NCBI RefSeq assembly: GCF_020509005.1
Contig: NC_063017.1
Span: forward strand, 1,612,001 to 1,676,000
Length of the DNA: 64,000 nt
DNA from: Fulvia fulva
Taxonomy: Eukaryota; Ascomycota; Dothideomycetes; Mycosphaerellales; Mycosphaerellaceae
Direction: 5' to 3'
Positions 32,401 through 44,260 of the stretch are shown one piece after another. The notes beneath the pieces are model-generated. The model was not told the origin of the DNA. It ran no database searches and saw nothing but the letters and a program-made list of their open reading frames with translations. The position numbers were made by a program, and so were the translations under genes. Positions within the stretch are counted from its first letter, which is position 1. Each line of letters opens with the position of its first letter.

Positions 32401-33778
32401 CTTCTTTGCTTTAGAGGTATAAGACTAGGCCTAGTTCTTCTAGAGTAATAGTATATTAGAGCTGAGTTTCTTTACCATTTTCTTAAGTTCTTCTATAGAG
32501 GACTTCTCTCTTAGTGTCCTCCTTAAAGTAGGTAGTAGAGTTCTCTTCTTCTTGATATATGTTATATTCTAGGGAGATAGTAGTTAGGAATAAGATCTAA
32601 GGACCTTTCTTGCCTTAGGCAAACTAGGGCAGTCCTTGATTAGATGATCCTTCTTATAGAGAAGGTAGGAGAGTGGTCTTACTAGACCAAAGGGCTTGAC
32701 CTAGGTGGCTACTATACTATACCTAGCCTTAGAGGGATCTAACCTAGCTTCTTGAGCTTTAAGGATCTTTAAGGTCCTTTTATAATCCATCTTTAGCTAA
32801 GCTATAATAGTATCCCTAGCTATATAGTAGTTAGGTAGTAGTGAGGTTAAGAGCTAGGTTATCCTTACATTAGCTTTCCTATAATGCTGACCCTCTAGGT
32901 CAACATTAGTAATCCTTTTTCTAAGAGAAACTAGGTGTGTCTATACAGATCTAATAGTGAGCTCTTCACTTATCTTAAAGGTCACAAATTGCTTTGTAAG
33001 CTTATGTATATAGGTTAGTAGCACCTAGCTATACTTGTTCTAGAGATACACCTACTTCTTAGTAGCTCTTCTAGATTTATATAAGCCCTTAAGCTCAAAT
33101 TCATCTTCTTCTATAATCCTACTAAGGATACTAAAGTTGTATACTATATTATGTCTTGTCTATATTAGCGTATTAAGGATCTCTTTAGTTATAGCCTCTT
33201 CTTAGAGTTTTAGAGTCTTGCCCTTAATGTTGTCAAAAGACACTTCTATTAGGTCATCAACTATAAAGAATACTAATTGGCTCTCTATCTTATATCTCTA
33301 AAGGTTGAACTATCTCTTCTAATTGTCCCTCCTAAGAATTGGGATTTCGCCTCCCTTCTCCTCTGTCTTCTCTTAGTATAAATCTATAATAAATTAGATA
33401 TAATGAAACAAGGTGTATATATTTCAAGGTAGTGGCTCAGATCCTACTAAGGCTTCTTATATAGAATAGGAAAGTTCGTAGGTATAGATACTAAGGCCTA
33501 CTTAGTAAAGTAAAGAAGGAGCGGTATGAGGTCTTAGGGCTAGGACATAGGTCTGTCTCTCCTAGTAGAACTTCAAATGACTTACTTGAAGTCCTTCTTA
33601 ATAGTATCTCGATATAGTTCTGCCTATAGAGTATCTTTAAGGTATTGGCTTTAAGTAAGCCGTACAAAGTCCTTGTCTAGGTTACCTATTACTTAGTATC
33701 GAACTAAGCTCCTTAATAGGATAGACGGGGTAGACTTCTGATTCGTAGATGTTTTCTACTACGATAGTAAGGGATATA

Positions 33779-33804
33779 AGTAACCTATACTGATATAGGT
33801 TACT
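33779..33804 (-). other. 11-bp stem, 4-nt loop hairpin in the copia leader
   Basis: agtaacctata (33779-33789), loop ctga, tataggttact (33794-33804). A perfect inverted repeat about 30 nt downstream of the 5' LTR, where retroelements often keep packaging or dimerisation signals; function is inferred. Confidence 0.5.
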
Positions 33805-33818
33805 CTTATTCCTATATA

Positions 33819-33835
33819 AACCCGGGCTTATAACC
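33819..33835 (-). promoter_or_regulatory. Copia primer-binding site for half-tRNA initiator Met
   Basis: Directly inside the 5' LTR the minus strand reads GGTTATAAGCCCGGGTT. The plus strand, aacccgggcttataacc, matches an initiator tRNA-Met anticodon arm (GGGCTCATAACC) with one C to T in CpA. Drosophila copia and Ty5 use this half-tRNA priming. Confidence 0.65.
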
Positions 33836-34070
33836 TGTTATATAGGTACGGGTAGATAGTAGCGGAGTGAAGTAAGAGATCAATCTTTAACTAACTAATA
33901 GCACGAGTATATAGCAATATATTAGAAACTAATATGTTAATTGTGTTAGATATCTATCTAAGCTAAAGGGGAGAGAAGGTATCTCCCTATAAGCTAAGTT
34001 ATTGTAGATGCCTTAGACTACTAGATCACTTCCTAATTGTTGACTCCCTTTAAGATGCTATATCTTAACA
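33836..34070 (-). repeat. Copia 5' LTR
   Basis: 235 bp, TGTTATATAGG to TTAACA on the plus strand, followed by the duplication cgtat. Confidence 0.88.
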
Positions 34071-34082
34071 CGTATAGTATAT

Positions 34083-34100
34083 ACCGGTCCGGGGACCGGT
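34083..34100. repeat. GC-rich palindrome at the left margin of Gypsy B
   Basis: accggtcc-gg-ggaccggt is a perfect palindrome in TA-rich flanks. A similar motif (taccggtccgcgggccgt) occurs at 43625-43642. Confidence 0.6.
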
Positions 34101-36360
34101 AAATATATAGACTACTAAGTAAATTTCTTAGTAAGAGAGGTACGACTAGGAAGTAAGAGCCTCCTTCTAAGCATTTTCTAAAGGCTATTACATATCTATT
34201 GTACTAGTAAACTTTAAGTTAGTGAACTCCTTACGCCTAAGAAAAAAGAAATAATGAAATCCTATCCCTCCTTTAACCTAGATTCTAGTAAATTTAGCTA
34301 TCTCCTCCGTAGTAAGGTTATAAGGCCGTATCGATAGTCTCGTCGGCTTAGATTCTAGTTCCGGAAGTATAGTAGCTCTATTAATACCTATTAGAAGTAT
34401 ATCTTTATCTTCTTCGTCGTTAGATTCGGACGTAATAGGTTTATTCTCGTTCGGAAGATCGCCTTTTTTAATATTCGTAATATCTCCCTCCCCTATTACG
34501 AGATCAACCCTATCCTCTAGTACTATAATGTCTTTAGCTTTAGGAAGATTAAGCTCCGGGTCCGGTCTTAACTAAAGGATTAGCTTTAGGTTTTCTCGGG
34601 CTTATATACTCTTTAATCTGGTACTATTAAGCTCCTTAAGGACGTATATACTAAACCCCGAGTACACCTTAGCTATACGATACGGCCTAAGCTAGCGGTA
34701 ACTAATCTTTCTAGATAGGTCATCCTTATACGGCTTATCGAACTTGACTATAAGATCCCCGACCTAGAACCTTATAAAGTTAATACTACGTTTAGTATCG
34801 AAGTATTCCTTACTTAGGGTACGAAGCCTTATCCTCCGTAACTATAACTCCTAAAGACTTATATCCCGTACCTATAATTAACGCGCCCGAATAGCTAATA
34901 GCTCCTCCGTTAATCTAATAGATCCCTATTTATAGTTCGCCTATATTAGGTAACCTATCTTAATTAGAAGAATAGTACGATAGCTATATAGGACCTCTAC
35001 CGGAGTTATACCCGTAATTCTAGATAACGCAGTTCTATTAGCCTAAAGTACCGTAGTAATCTATTCTTCCTAGGACTTATAGGTGTTCTTAGTAAGCTTA
35101 GCTAATATAGCTAGAATAGGTCGATATCCTACTTCTATAATTATATTTAACTACGGGTAGAAGGGTAAGAGCCGGATATACTTAATATCTATACTAATAA
35201 GTATCCTCTCTACCTCCCCTTTATTAATACTAGCGTTATTAAGCACAATCCTATAGTAGTATCTATACCGGCTAAACACTATCTCGTATAAGAACTTAGT
35301 AATAGCCCGCGAATTTAGAGGCTTCCGTACGACCTTCGCCTTAATCTACCTACTAAGAGCTTCTCGGGCGATAAGTAAGTACCCGTTTCTATATACGTAG
35401 ACGGGATCGTAGTACTACCTCTCTCCTATAACCTACTAAGTCGATAAGTACATTTCTTCTACTCTCTAGTTACCTTCGCGAAAGTTATAAGGAGTATAAG
35501 TCCTTACCTAATTCGATACGTCGGAGAAGTAGCCCTCCTAGTAATATCGGCTAGTAATAAGATTATATACTAGCTCGGTACTCCGGTAACTATACTTTTT
35601 ATAATAGTATATTACGATCTCTTTCTAAGCGTTATTATCGTCTACTACTAGCTATATCGGTACACCCCTTTGCCGCTAATAAAATAAGAGCTTGTCTCTT
35701 AAGTAGTACCGAGCACTCTTCTTAACGAGGTTTTAATACTTAGCTCGGGTAACCCCTTCCGGTCGTGTTCGATATTCTAGAATATAAGCTATAAGCTCGG
35801 GATCGTTACTATACTAGGGTTCGAGGAGTCGTTTACGCTATAGAATAACGGGGAAAGTATTAACTAGCTCGGCGTAACGGAAGAATTTGTCGTTAATTAT
35901 CTTAGTAATATTATCGTTAGGTTCGATAAGCTCTTTAGCTATAGTTAGTTTATAAGAAAGTATATCTAGTCCGGAGTACTTCTTCCGATCAATATGTCTT
36001 ATTTTAAAGGTAAATAGCCGGATCTAAGTAACCTACCTTACTATTATAGAGTTTAGAATATCGGATACTAGCTAATTTAACTACTATACTAGTGTTTTAG
36101 TATTAACTTCGAGGATAAAGTCTACTCCTACGAGGTAGCGCTATATCCTCTTAAGGCCTTCTAGTACTCCGAGGCACTCCCGCTTTCCTATATCGTACTT
36201 AGCCTCGTTTACGTTCTAGGTACCGCTCTTATACCTTACCGGGTGTCTTCGTCGAGTATTATCTAGTAATTCCTATAATATTATATAACCCTACCTAATA
36301 CTACTCGCGTCAATAGAAACGTAGATTATACTAGCTCCTAGGGCGTAGGAGATAGTTACT

Positions 36361-39300
36361 TATTAGGGCGAGAGCCTAGCCTATAAGATATAAGAGTAAA
36401 AGCGAGAATATAGGTACGAAGTATAGATATAAAGGGTATAGTATAATTACTACACAAAACGAAAGACGAAGAAAGTAAGAGAGGCCTAGGGAATACTAGA
36501 TACTTATACGCGACCCTCGCGAGTACGTATCCCCGTATTAATAGGGCTAATCCGTACGAAGCCGCGCTTAGTAGCTTTGCTTAAAACCTTATTCTAACCT
36601 GCCCTACGTTCCGAGTCTTCTACGTGCTTCTTCTAGGGTCTAGCGTAGTCGCGGGTGCTCGCGGGAGTGCCGTAAGTTATATAGTTACGAGCCGAAGTGA
36701 ATCTATTAAGGGTTAGTAGAGTAGTGAATTTAGAGGGCTAGGTCCCGTAGTAAATATTACGGGGTATATAATTCTTAGCGCTTATATACTAAGCTAGACT
36801 TTTACTTCTTAACGACTTCTAAGCGCTCTAAGGCTCTTCTATCCCTACCTTCTATATACTCTATAGAGAGACTATAATAGTAGCCCCCCCGAACAAAGCT
36901 AAGTTCCTACGAAGCCGTAGTAGTTCTATATATCGAGGATATTTAGCTTTAGTACTAGGCCTAGGCATAATGTTATAGTCGATACACTATTAGTAAGCCC
37001 TGTCGAAGAGCTTAGATTCGAAAAGCCTACTAATGTTAACCTCTAGGTCGTCTACGCGGGCGTAGTATTCTTCGATTGCTTAACGATTAAAGATAATATA
37101 TTAGATAGGTTCCTATAAGGTATCCTACTTAGGGCAACCTTACTATTCGACTTTATACTTAATCGGCGGTAGCCCTTTAACTTCGTTAGGCTCTACGCGG
37201 ATTCCCCGGATCTTACGGACGGTATAGTCGTTAGAAGGTAGGTTAATAGGCTCGTCGACTTCTACTTTATCGGGAGGACCTAGTATATCTTAGTTTTAGT
37301 TCGGGAATAGGTCCTTAGCCGACGGCCGAAGGCGTACGAGATAGAAGACGTCGTAGATTTTTATATTTATAGGAAGAGCTAGACGGTAGGCGTAGAAACT
37401 AATACGCTCGGTGATCTTAAAAGGACCTAGGTTCTTCTAGCTCAGCTTCTTAGAGGGGCGGTCCGTCTTAATATTCTTAGAGTTAAGGTAGACTATATCG
37501 CCTACTTAGTAGTCGGGAGCTAGCTAGCGACGACGATTAGCTTAATCCTCGTAGATTACTTATACGTATACTATCTCGTCGTGAACTTCTTTATAGATCT
37601 ATAAGAGTATAGTAGCGAACTCGTCTACTACTTACTCGTTTACGTCTTCGGTAGGCGGGAGAGGCTCTTCTAGTTCTATACCTATACGAGGGTAGTAACC
37701 TCTCGTAGTATAGAAGGGAGAGTAGCTAGTAGTCTCCGAGTCCTAGTTACGAGTAGCGAACTCTACCGTAGGGATATACTAAGGCTAATCCTTCTAGTAG
37801 TAGTCGACGAAGTAACGAAGGACCTACTCGAGGATAGTATTCGTAATTTCGGTCTAGCCGTCGGTCTATAGCTAAAAACTAGTCGAGAGGTTATACTTAA
37901 TACCTAGGATAGTATATAGACGCTTCTAGAAGTACGAGATGAACTAGGAGCCTCTATTAGAGGTAATACTATCCGGGAGGCCTTAAAAGCGCTAGGCAAA
38001 TTCGTAGAATAAGCGAGTAGTCTCCTTTACGGTTATACTCTAGTACGGAATTATATACCGGTCCTTAGAGTAACGGTCTACGATTACTAGAAGGGCCTTT
38101 ACTTTTACGCCGCTAAAGGTCTTACCGTAAGGAAGATTAGTAATAAAGTCTATCGTAATGTGCTTCTACGGACGATTAGGAGCCGGGAGAGGGTGTAAGA
38201 GACCGTAGTAACGGTAGCGGTTAGCTTTAGCTCTTCGGTAAGTAGCGTAGTTTAGTACGTAGCGGCGGACGTCCTTCTAGGAATACGGCTACTAGTAATA
38301 CCTAGCGAGGAGCTTATAGGTCTTAGCTACGCCTAGGTAACCCCTAGAGGCGGAGTCGTAGACGATTTAAAGAATCTTAGCTCGGATATTAGAGCCTTCG
38401 GGCTACGGTACGTAAAGCTTCTTACGGAAGTAGACAATACCTTCCTAGAGCTCGTACTTAGATAGCAAGAAGCCCGGGAATGTCCTCGCGCTAGATTTAA
38501 GGGCCTAAACTAACTCTTAGGCGACTAGGTCGGTATCGTACGCTATTTATACTCGTACTATAATGCCTTTAGGTTGCTCCTTATTATTAAACCCCTTAAA
38601 GTCTAATTCGGATAAGCCGTCGGTCGTTACTAAGCCCTCTTTATTATTGTTCAAGTCCTTAGCGTCCGAGGCGTATTCTTTAGGCTCGGATTTATTATTA
38701 CTCTCGTTAAGGTATATAGAAGCGAGTACGAGAGTAGTAAAGGAAGCGGCGAGCGTAGGCTAGCCGTTCGATAGGTACTCTTAAAGCTCGGAAGAGAGGT
38801 TATACTCTTTAATAACTTATTGCTCTACGATTTACTAGCCCCCTCTTCGATTAACTAGAGAGTCACTAGGGCGGGGGGTAAGGGCGTCGGCTATCGAGTT
38901 GGCCTTACCGGGCGTATACGAGATAATAAAGTTAAACCGGGAGAGGAACTCGCTCTAGCGGGCCTAGCGACGATTAAGTAGCTTACTCTTTATAAAGTAG
39001 ACGAGGTTCTTATAGTCGGAGCTTACTTAGACGGGTATAGTAGAGCCTTCGAGCTTAAGGCGCTACTCTTTAAAAGCTTTAACGATAGCGAGAAGCTCCT
39101 TATTATAGATCTCGTAGTTATACTCCGTAGCGGTTATCTTCTTAGAGAGGAAGGCGATAGGTAACTAGGGAGATTTAGGCGAGCGGCGTTATAGTAGGAC
39201 ACCGCCTACTACGCCGTCGGATACGTTAGTCTCTATACGGGTCTCTAGTTCGAAATCGAAGTACTATAGAAGCGGGTTCTTAATAAACTTCGCTTTAAGT

Positions 39301-41087
39301 AAGTCAAAAGCCTCCTAATATTCGTCGGTCTAGGCAAACTTCTTACCCTTACGCGTAAGCTTTGTTAAAGGGCGTACTACGCCCGAGAATACGTAGATAA
39401 AGCGGCGGTAGAAGTTAGTAAAGCCTAGGAAACCCTAGACCTCCTTAATATTCGTAGGAGTATCCTATTCGACGATAGCGTCGACCTTCTCTTAGTCTAT
39501 CTTAATGCCGTCTACGGTAATAATTAAACTAAGGAACTTAACTTCGGTCTTCTTAAACTCGTACTTGTCGATATCGAGCTATAAGCCGGCGTCTACGAGC
39601 TTCTAAAGGACCTTATAGACGTACTCGCGGTACTCCTCCTTAGTCTCGCTATAGACTAGGATGTCGTCGATATAGGCAGTGTAGAACTGATCGAGGAACT
39701 CCTAAAGGATGTCGTTAATAAAGTTCTAGAAGGTACTAGGCCCGCTATAAACGCCGAAGGGTATAACGAGCGACTCGAATAGCCCGTAGCGAGTACGGAA
39801 GGCTATAAGATACTCGTATCCTTCTACTATTCGTAACTTGTTAAACGTAGCGATAACATCGAGCTTAGTGAAGTACTTGGCCTTAGAGAGGCGCTCGAGC
39901 GTCTCCTAAATCAACGGTATTAGGTAGCGGTTCTTCTTTATAATAGCGTTTAAGCCTCGGTAGTCTACGTAGAAGCGTAGGCTACCGCCGGGCTTCTTAA
40001 CGAACATAACGGGACTACTAGCGCTAGAACGGCTCGCTAGAATAAACCCCTTCTTTAGGTCCCTTCGAGGTATGTCTTAAGGACGATAAGCTCTCCTCGG
40101 GATATAGAATATAGCGGTCCGAACGGTATCTCTATACCTTCTTCTAGCTTAATCTTATAGTCGTAAGGGCGGTAAGGAGGGAACTCGTCTACGGCTTTAG
40201 TATCGAATACGTAAAGGATATAGTATGCCTAAGGAGGGACCTTCGTAGTAGGGTCGGTAGGTATACGCTTCTTATCGAGCTTCTCGAGGGCGATGTCGAT
40301 ATCGCGGAGAGAGGCGGCGAAGACTTAAGCTTTAGGCTACTTAGTAGTAGTAGTAAAGGTAGCGGCGTTTACCTAGAAGATCTTAGTATACTTAGGACCG
40401 CGCTAAGGCGGCGGAGAAGGCGGAGGTACCGGAGGAGCTTCTAGAGGGAAGCTAATAGTAAGGGAAGTCTAGTCGATAATAGGTTAGTATCGTCTAAACT
40501 AGAGGAGGCCGAGGATAAACTTCTAATACGGTAGGGACGTAAGGAAGCTAGTAATCGACAGACGTTTGCCTCCGAGAGTAATTGACGTGTGTATAATATA
40601 AGTAATCTTAATAGTAGTAGTCTCCGTAACGTTAAAGAGTTTAAGGGTACGAGGGTACTTTAGTTCCTAGGGTTTAAGGTTAAGAGAGGTCGCGAGTTTA
40701 TAGTCTATAAAAGACTCGCCTAGTACGCTAGTATCTTTAAGAGTAAGATTAGAAGAAGAGAGTTTCTTTAAGCCGATATTTATATTTGTAACGAACGGTT
40801 TATAAGCGTAGTCCTTACCCGTCTCGTCGTATAGGTCTAGCTATACTATATTAATCCTTAACTTTTTTCCTCTCTTTACTTTCGGTAAACGTTATTCTTA
40901 GTCTTCATCGCGTCGATAAGGAAGACCTAGGCTTTTTCCTACTTAGCGGGAGTAGTAGGAGTAGGCTCGATAGCGCCGATAGCGCCGCGAACCGGGTTAC
41001 GGGCGTTACGGGTAGCGAGCTACGGATAGTTAACTACGATATAGCCTAGACCGCCGTAGTAGGTATAGAGTCCGGCCTAGCGACGGC
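36361..41087 (-). mobile_element. RIP-mutated, 5'-truncated chromovirus of the same family as copies 1 and 2
   Basis: Its 3' LTR is 36361-36879 (519 bp, TATTAGGG..ATAATA for TGTCAGGG..ATGACA) and has the 77-bp segment that copy 1 lacks. Pol is colinear with copy 1, with C to T and G to A at nearly every CpA/TpG. Homology stops abruptly at 41087 inside Gag, just beyond the zinc knuckle (now TYYGG); the rest of Gag and the 5' LTR are absent. Together with copy 1 it is a natural before-and-after of RIP. Confidence 0.9.
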
Positions 41088-43660
41088 AACTTACGGACGG
41101 TAGTAAGCTTAGACTATAGATTAGGGATATTTGCTACTCTCTCGAACAAGGTAGTCTTAAACTAGCGACTATACTAAAACTAGTCCCGGGCATTAACGTT
41201 TAGAAAAGTAGTCTAAAGGATTTGATTAATCTAATAGGTTACTCCCTCCTCCTTAGTAACGGGCCTATCTCTAGTACCGTACTATCGGACGTAGTTATTA
41301 ATCCTTATCGTCTTCGTATTCTATAGCCGTTTACGCGATATAAATAGGGTATTAATAGGCCCTACCGGCTATTTCGAGGGCGAGGACCTTAACTTAGCTC
41401 GAGGCTTAGGCGTCCTTCTTCTAAGAATCTCCCCTAACGCTATCGTTAACTAGCTTATACTAGCCCTATAACCGGCGTCTCTAGTTATCTCTACCTCCTA
41501 CTAATCGAGCTCTTCCTACCGAATCTCCTCTTCGAGTTCTCGTTATATAGCTTTAGCGGCCTCGACTCGTACTCTAAATACCTACGCGCTAGACCTAGTT
41601 CGAGGATTCGGGTTCTTTATAATCCCTACTAGAGCTTTACCTCGAGATTTATTACTCTAGATTAGGTAGGCCTTAACCTTAACCTCGTCGTAGTTTATGA
41701 TTTTACTCCCCTATAGAGCCGGTTCTTCTTCCTTAAACTAGATCTAGTAACTACTAGCGGCCGTTAGGTAATAGCTAGATCTAGTATCTTAAGGGCCGTA
41801 TTATATAAGGTGTCGGTTATTAGATAGAGGTTTAGAGTAGTTAGGAAGCTTTACGCTTAAGACACTAGTATAATCTCGACCTATCTATTATTTCTAAAGC
41901 GTAGGGATTTTCATGTCCTTATTAAATAGAATTGGGCTATAGTGTTCCTTAAGCTACGGAAGTATATAAAGGAGCTTAGGCTTACTATAGTCCCGTCGGA
42001 AGTTAAACTTAGGGGGATTTAGATCGGTCTTCTTTCCTAGGTACTACTAGTTATTCGTCGCTAAAAAGACATATCCTTATAAGATAAGGAATAGTATCGC
42101 GGGACACCTATAAGCCTAGTATTCCGTACTACTATAGTTATAATAGTACCTATTAAGCGCTTTAGACTACTCGCGTTTCTATAACTATAGGCGCTATATT
42201 AAGTAAACCTACGGTTTAGGTACTCGATCGGGGTTCTCTAATTATATAGACTATCGATTTTTACTAGGGTAGAAGGATCTAACCTCCGCCGCGCGACCTC
42301 GTTAGTAAGCTCGAATACTTATTTCTACTATTTTCTAAATAAGGTTATTGTCGATAGTATTAGAAACAGCTATTTTATTAAGTACACTAATCTTAGGGAT
42401 TAAGCGCGGTATCTACTTTATAACTAACCGATAAAGCTACGGTAAAGTAAGCGGAAAGTCTATATATACGGCCTTCTATCCTTCTTTACTATTAGCGATA
42501 CTTATCCCCTCGTCTAGTATCTTTTAAAAGCGCCGAAACTTCTTGGACTACTTTAGATAGAGTCTAAATTTCTTATAAACTGCCTTAGTAACTAACTCTA
42601 GGAGCCCCTAAAGTAGAAGACGGCTACGGGAGCTATTATCGAGATCTTCGGGATCTATTAGGTTACTAGAGGCTACTAAGAGACGGATAAACTCCTTTAT
42701 ATCCTACTCCTTAGGGCTTTTCCTTTTCTCGGCCCGGACTATCTCTTTAAGATATTCTCGACTTCCTAATATCGAATAGGTATTGAATCTCGAAAATTTA
42801 GCTAAAAAGACCTCCTAAAGGTACTCCGCCTTACTTACTATCCCTCTGACCTTATTACTAAACGTCGGATAGTAGTCTCGTAGTTACGCTCGAAACGACC
42901 CTAGAATATGTCTTTCTTAATTAATAGCCTTAGTAGATACTAGTCTATAAGATTATTCAACTTCTTCTAGAACTTAGTAGCGTTCCTAATATTTAAGAAG
43001 GGGTTTTCCGGACTCCTAGGAGTAGGGAAGCGAGGTTCTACATTTTCTATAGTAATAGTAAGACGGCTAAACAAGGCTACTATTGTATCCGTACTATAGG
43101 GCATTCCTAACGTTATATTACCCTTATTCGAGTTATTCTCTTCTTAGTCATTTCGTCGTACTCTTTCCTTACCCTTATTATTAGAGCTTGAAGCCTCCGG
43201 GGTATTATCTTCGTTACTATCCGAGTCTTCTATCCCTTATAGGATTATAGCCTCCCTATAAGGCCTATATACCTTCGTTAGACTCTCCGGTAACTATTAG
43301 CTAGCTCTAATACTAGTGAACGACTCGAACCTCGATAAAGATATAACCGAAACTTATAACCTTATTCGTAACCGTAACCTTGCTCGTAACGTTATACTTG
43401 CTTTACTTAATACTAAGAATCTTAACCTTAGGTACCTTAATATTTTAACATTTCGACTTCGAGTCGACCTAAACCTTAATTTTACTAAAATGTATAAATA
43501 GTACTACCGGGTATATACTTGAATCCCCCCCTTATTAACTACCAAAATATAGACAACTAACTACCCTAGTAAGTAAGGGCGCGCCTAGTAACCTTAGAAT
43601 AGCTTACGCGTAGGTATATATATTTACCGGTCCGCGGGCCGTAAAATATATACTAAGATC

Positions 43661-44046
43661 CTAAAAGATAATAAATCTGAAATTCTTAGATTCTCGTGTT
43701 TTTACCTTATAGAGAGATTTGTTCGTACGCTACCTCCCTACTAAGGTCGCCTCCTAACTCTATATATCCTAGTAGTAGCCGTCTTAGTCCCTATATAACT
43801 ATAAAGCGGGTATTAGATAACGTAGTAATATTGGACACCTTAATAGAACTATGCTTTCTAATATATATATCTTCTATTCAATACGCGTTATCTTATTAAT
43901 ATACTTACTTCTATCTATCGTAAAAAAGAGGAGCTTATTAGTAAGGCCGTATAGTAGTACTACGACGCGTTAAATCTAGGTCCTATTAAGTAGGTAGCCG
44001 CTAACTAGGGCGTCGATTACTAATACTTTAGAAGACGACTTCTCGG
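43661..44046. other. RIP-mutated DNA with a possible pogo-type HTH remnant
   Basis: Near the right end the plus frame (from about 43970, across the LINE to about 49080) reads like a CENP-B/psq helix-turn-helix start followed by RPRTYTVL.DDQEA. Weak; the rest is unidentified. Confidence 0.3.
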
Positions 44047-44260
44047 TCACAACTTATATAGATAGATAGATTATTCATTCGCCTGTTTTAGTGCCCTATG
44101 GCCTATGCAGGTCTCTCGCTATTTAGGTCTATTTGTGTAGGTAGGAAACCCGATTAACGGATGAAAACCTCCTCGTCTTTGCCCTCCTCGTTCTTTCCTG
44201 TCTTGTCCTTTCGTTCTCCTTCCTTCAGGGTACGCTAGTGTCATGGTTGTTACCCTATGA

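Larger units (their letters stand above)
22308..34070 (-). mobile_element. Copia (Ty1/copia) element, RIP-inactivated, with nested chromovirus
   Basis: LTRs of 235 bp at 22308-22542 and 33836-34070 with the 5-bp duplication cgtat (22303-22307, 34071-34075). Without the nested Gypsy the element is about 5.6 kb. Minus-strand order from the right: gag (about 32400-33400), integrase (31503-31694: ISINICGPLLI and WLEIVNNFSRKKW; 31095-31301: MLKEAKMPVEFWPKALEAQ), RT (about 29500-30150, YIDNILI near 29770) and RNase H (23032-23250: ALKKITRYLRLYPNLGL). This domain order (IN before RT) defines copia. Inactivated by RIP. Confidence 0.9.
34071..43660 (-). mobile_element. Gypsy B: RIP-mutated, deleted Ty3/Gypsy relic hosting another Gypsy
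   Basis: Minus-strand gag-like frame at about 41088-43104 (begins MPYSTDTIVALFSRL) on the right. On the left, RNase H (about 35900-36360: HPVRYKSGT, SDILNSI, KIRHIDRKKYSGLDILS) and integrase with its C-terminal part (about 34300-35900: VGDLIVKF). Protease and most of RT are missing between the halves, where the relic chromovirus 36361-41087 sits. Both outer margins carry similar GC-rich palindromes (34083-34100, 43626-43642), possibly parts of LTRs; true ends are not established. Confidence 0.6.

Noticed and set aside
38563..38763. 66-codon plus frame in the relic chromovirus
   Set aside because: Antisense of RIP-mutated Pol; corresponds to the Asp/Glu-rich linker.
43316..43501. 61-codon plus frame at the right of Gypsy B
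   Set aside because: Chance frame, low complexity (Asn/Leu/Arg), antisense to the gag-like relic margin.
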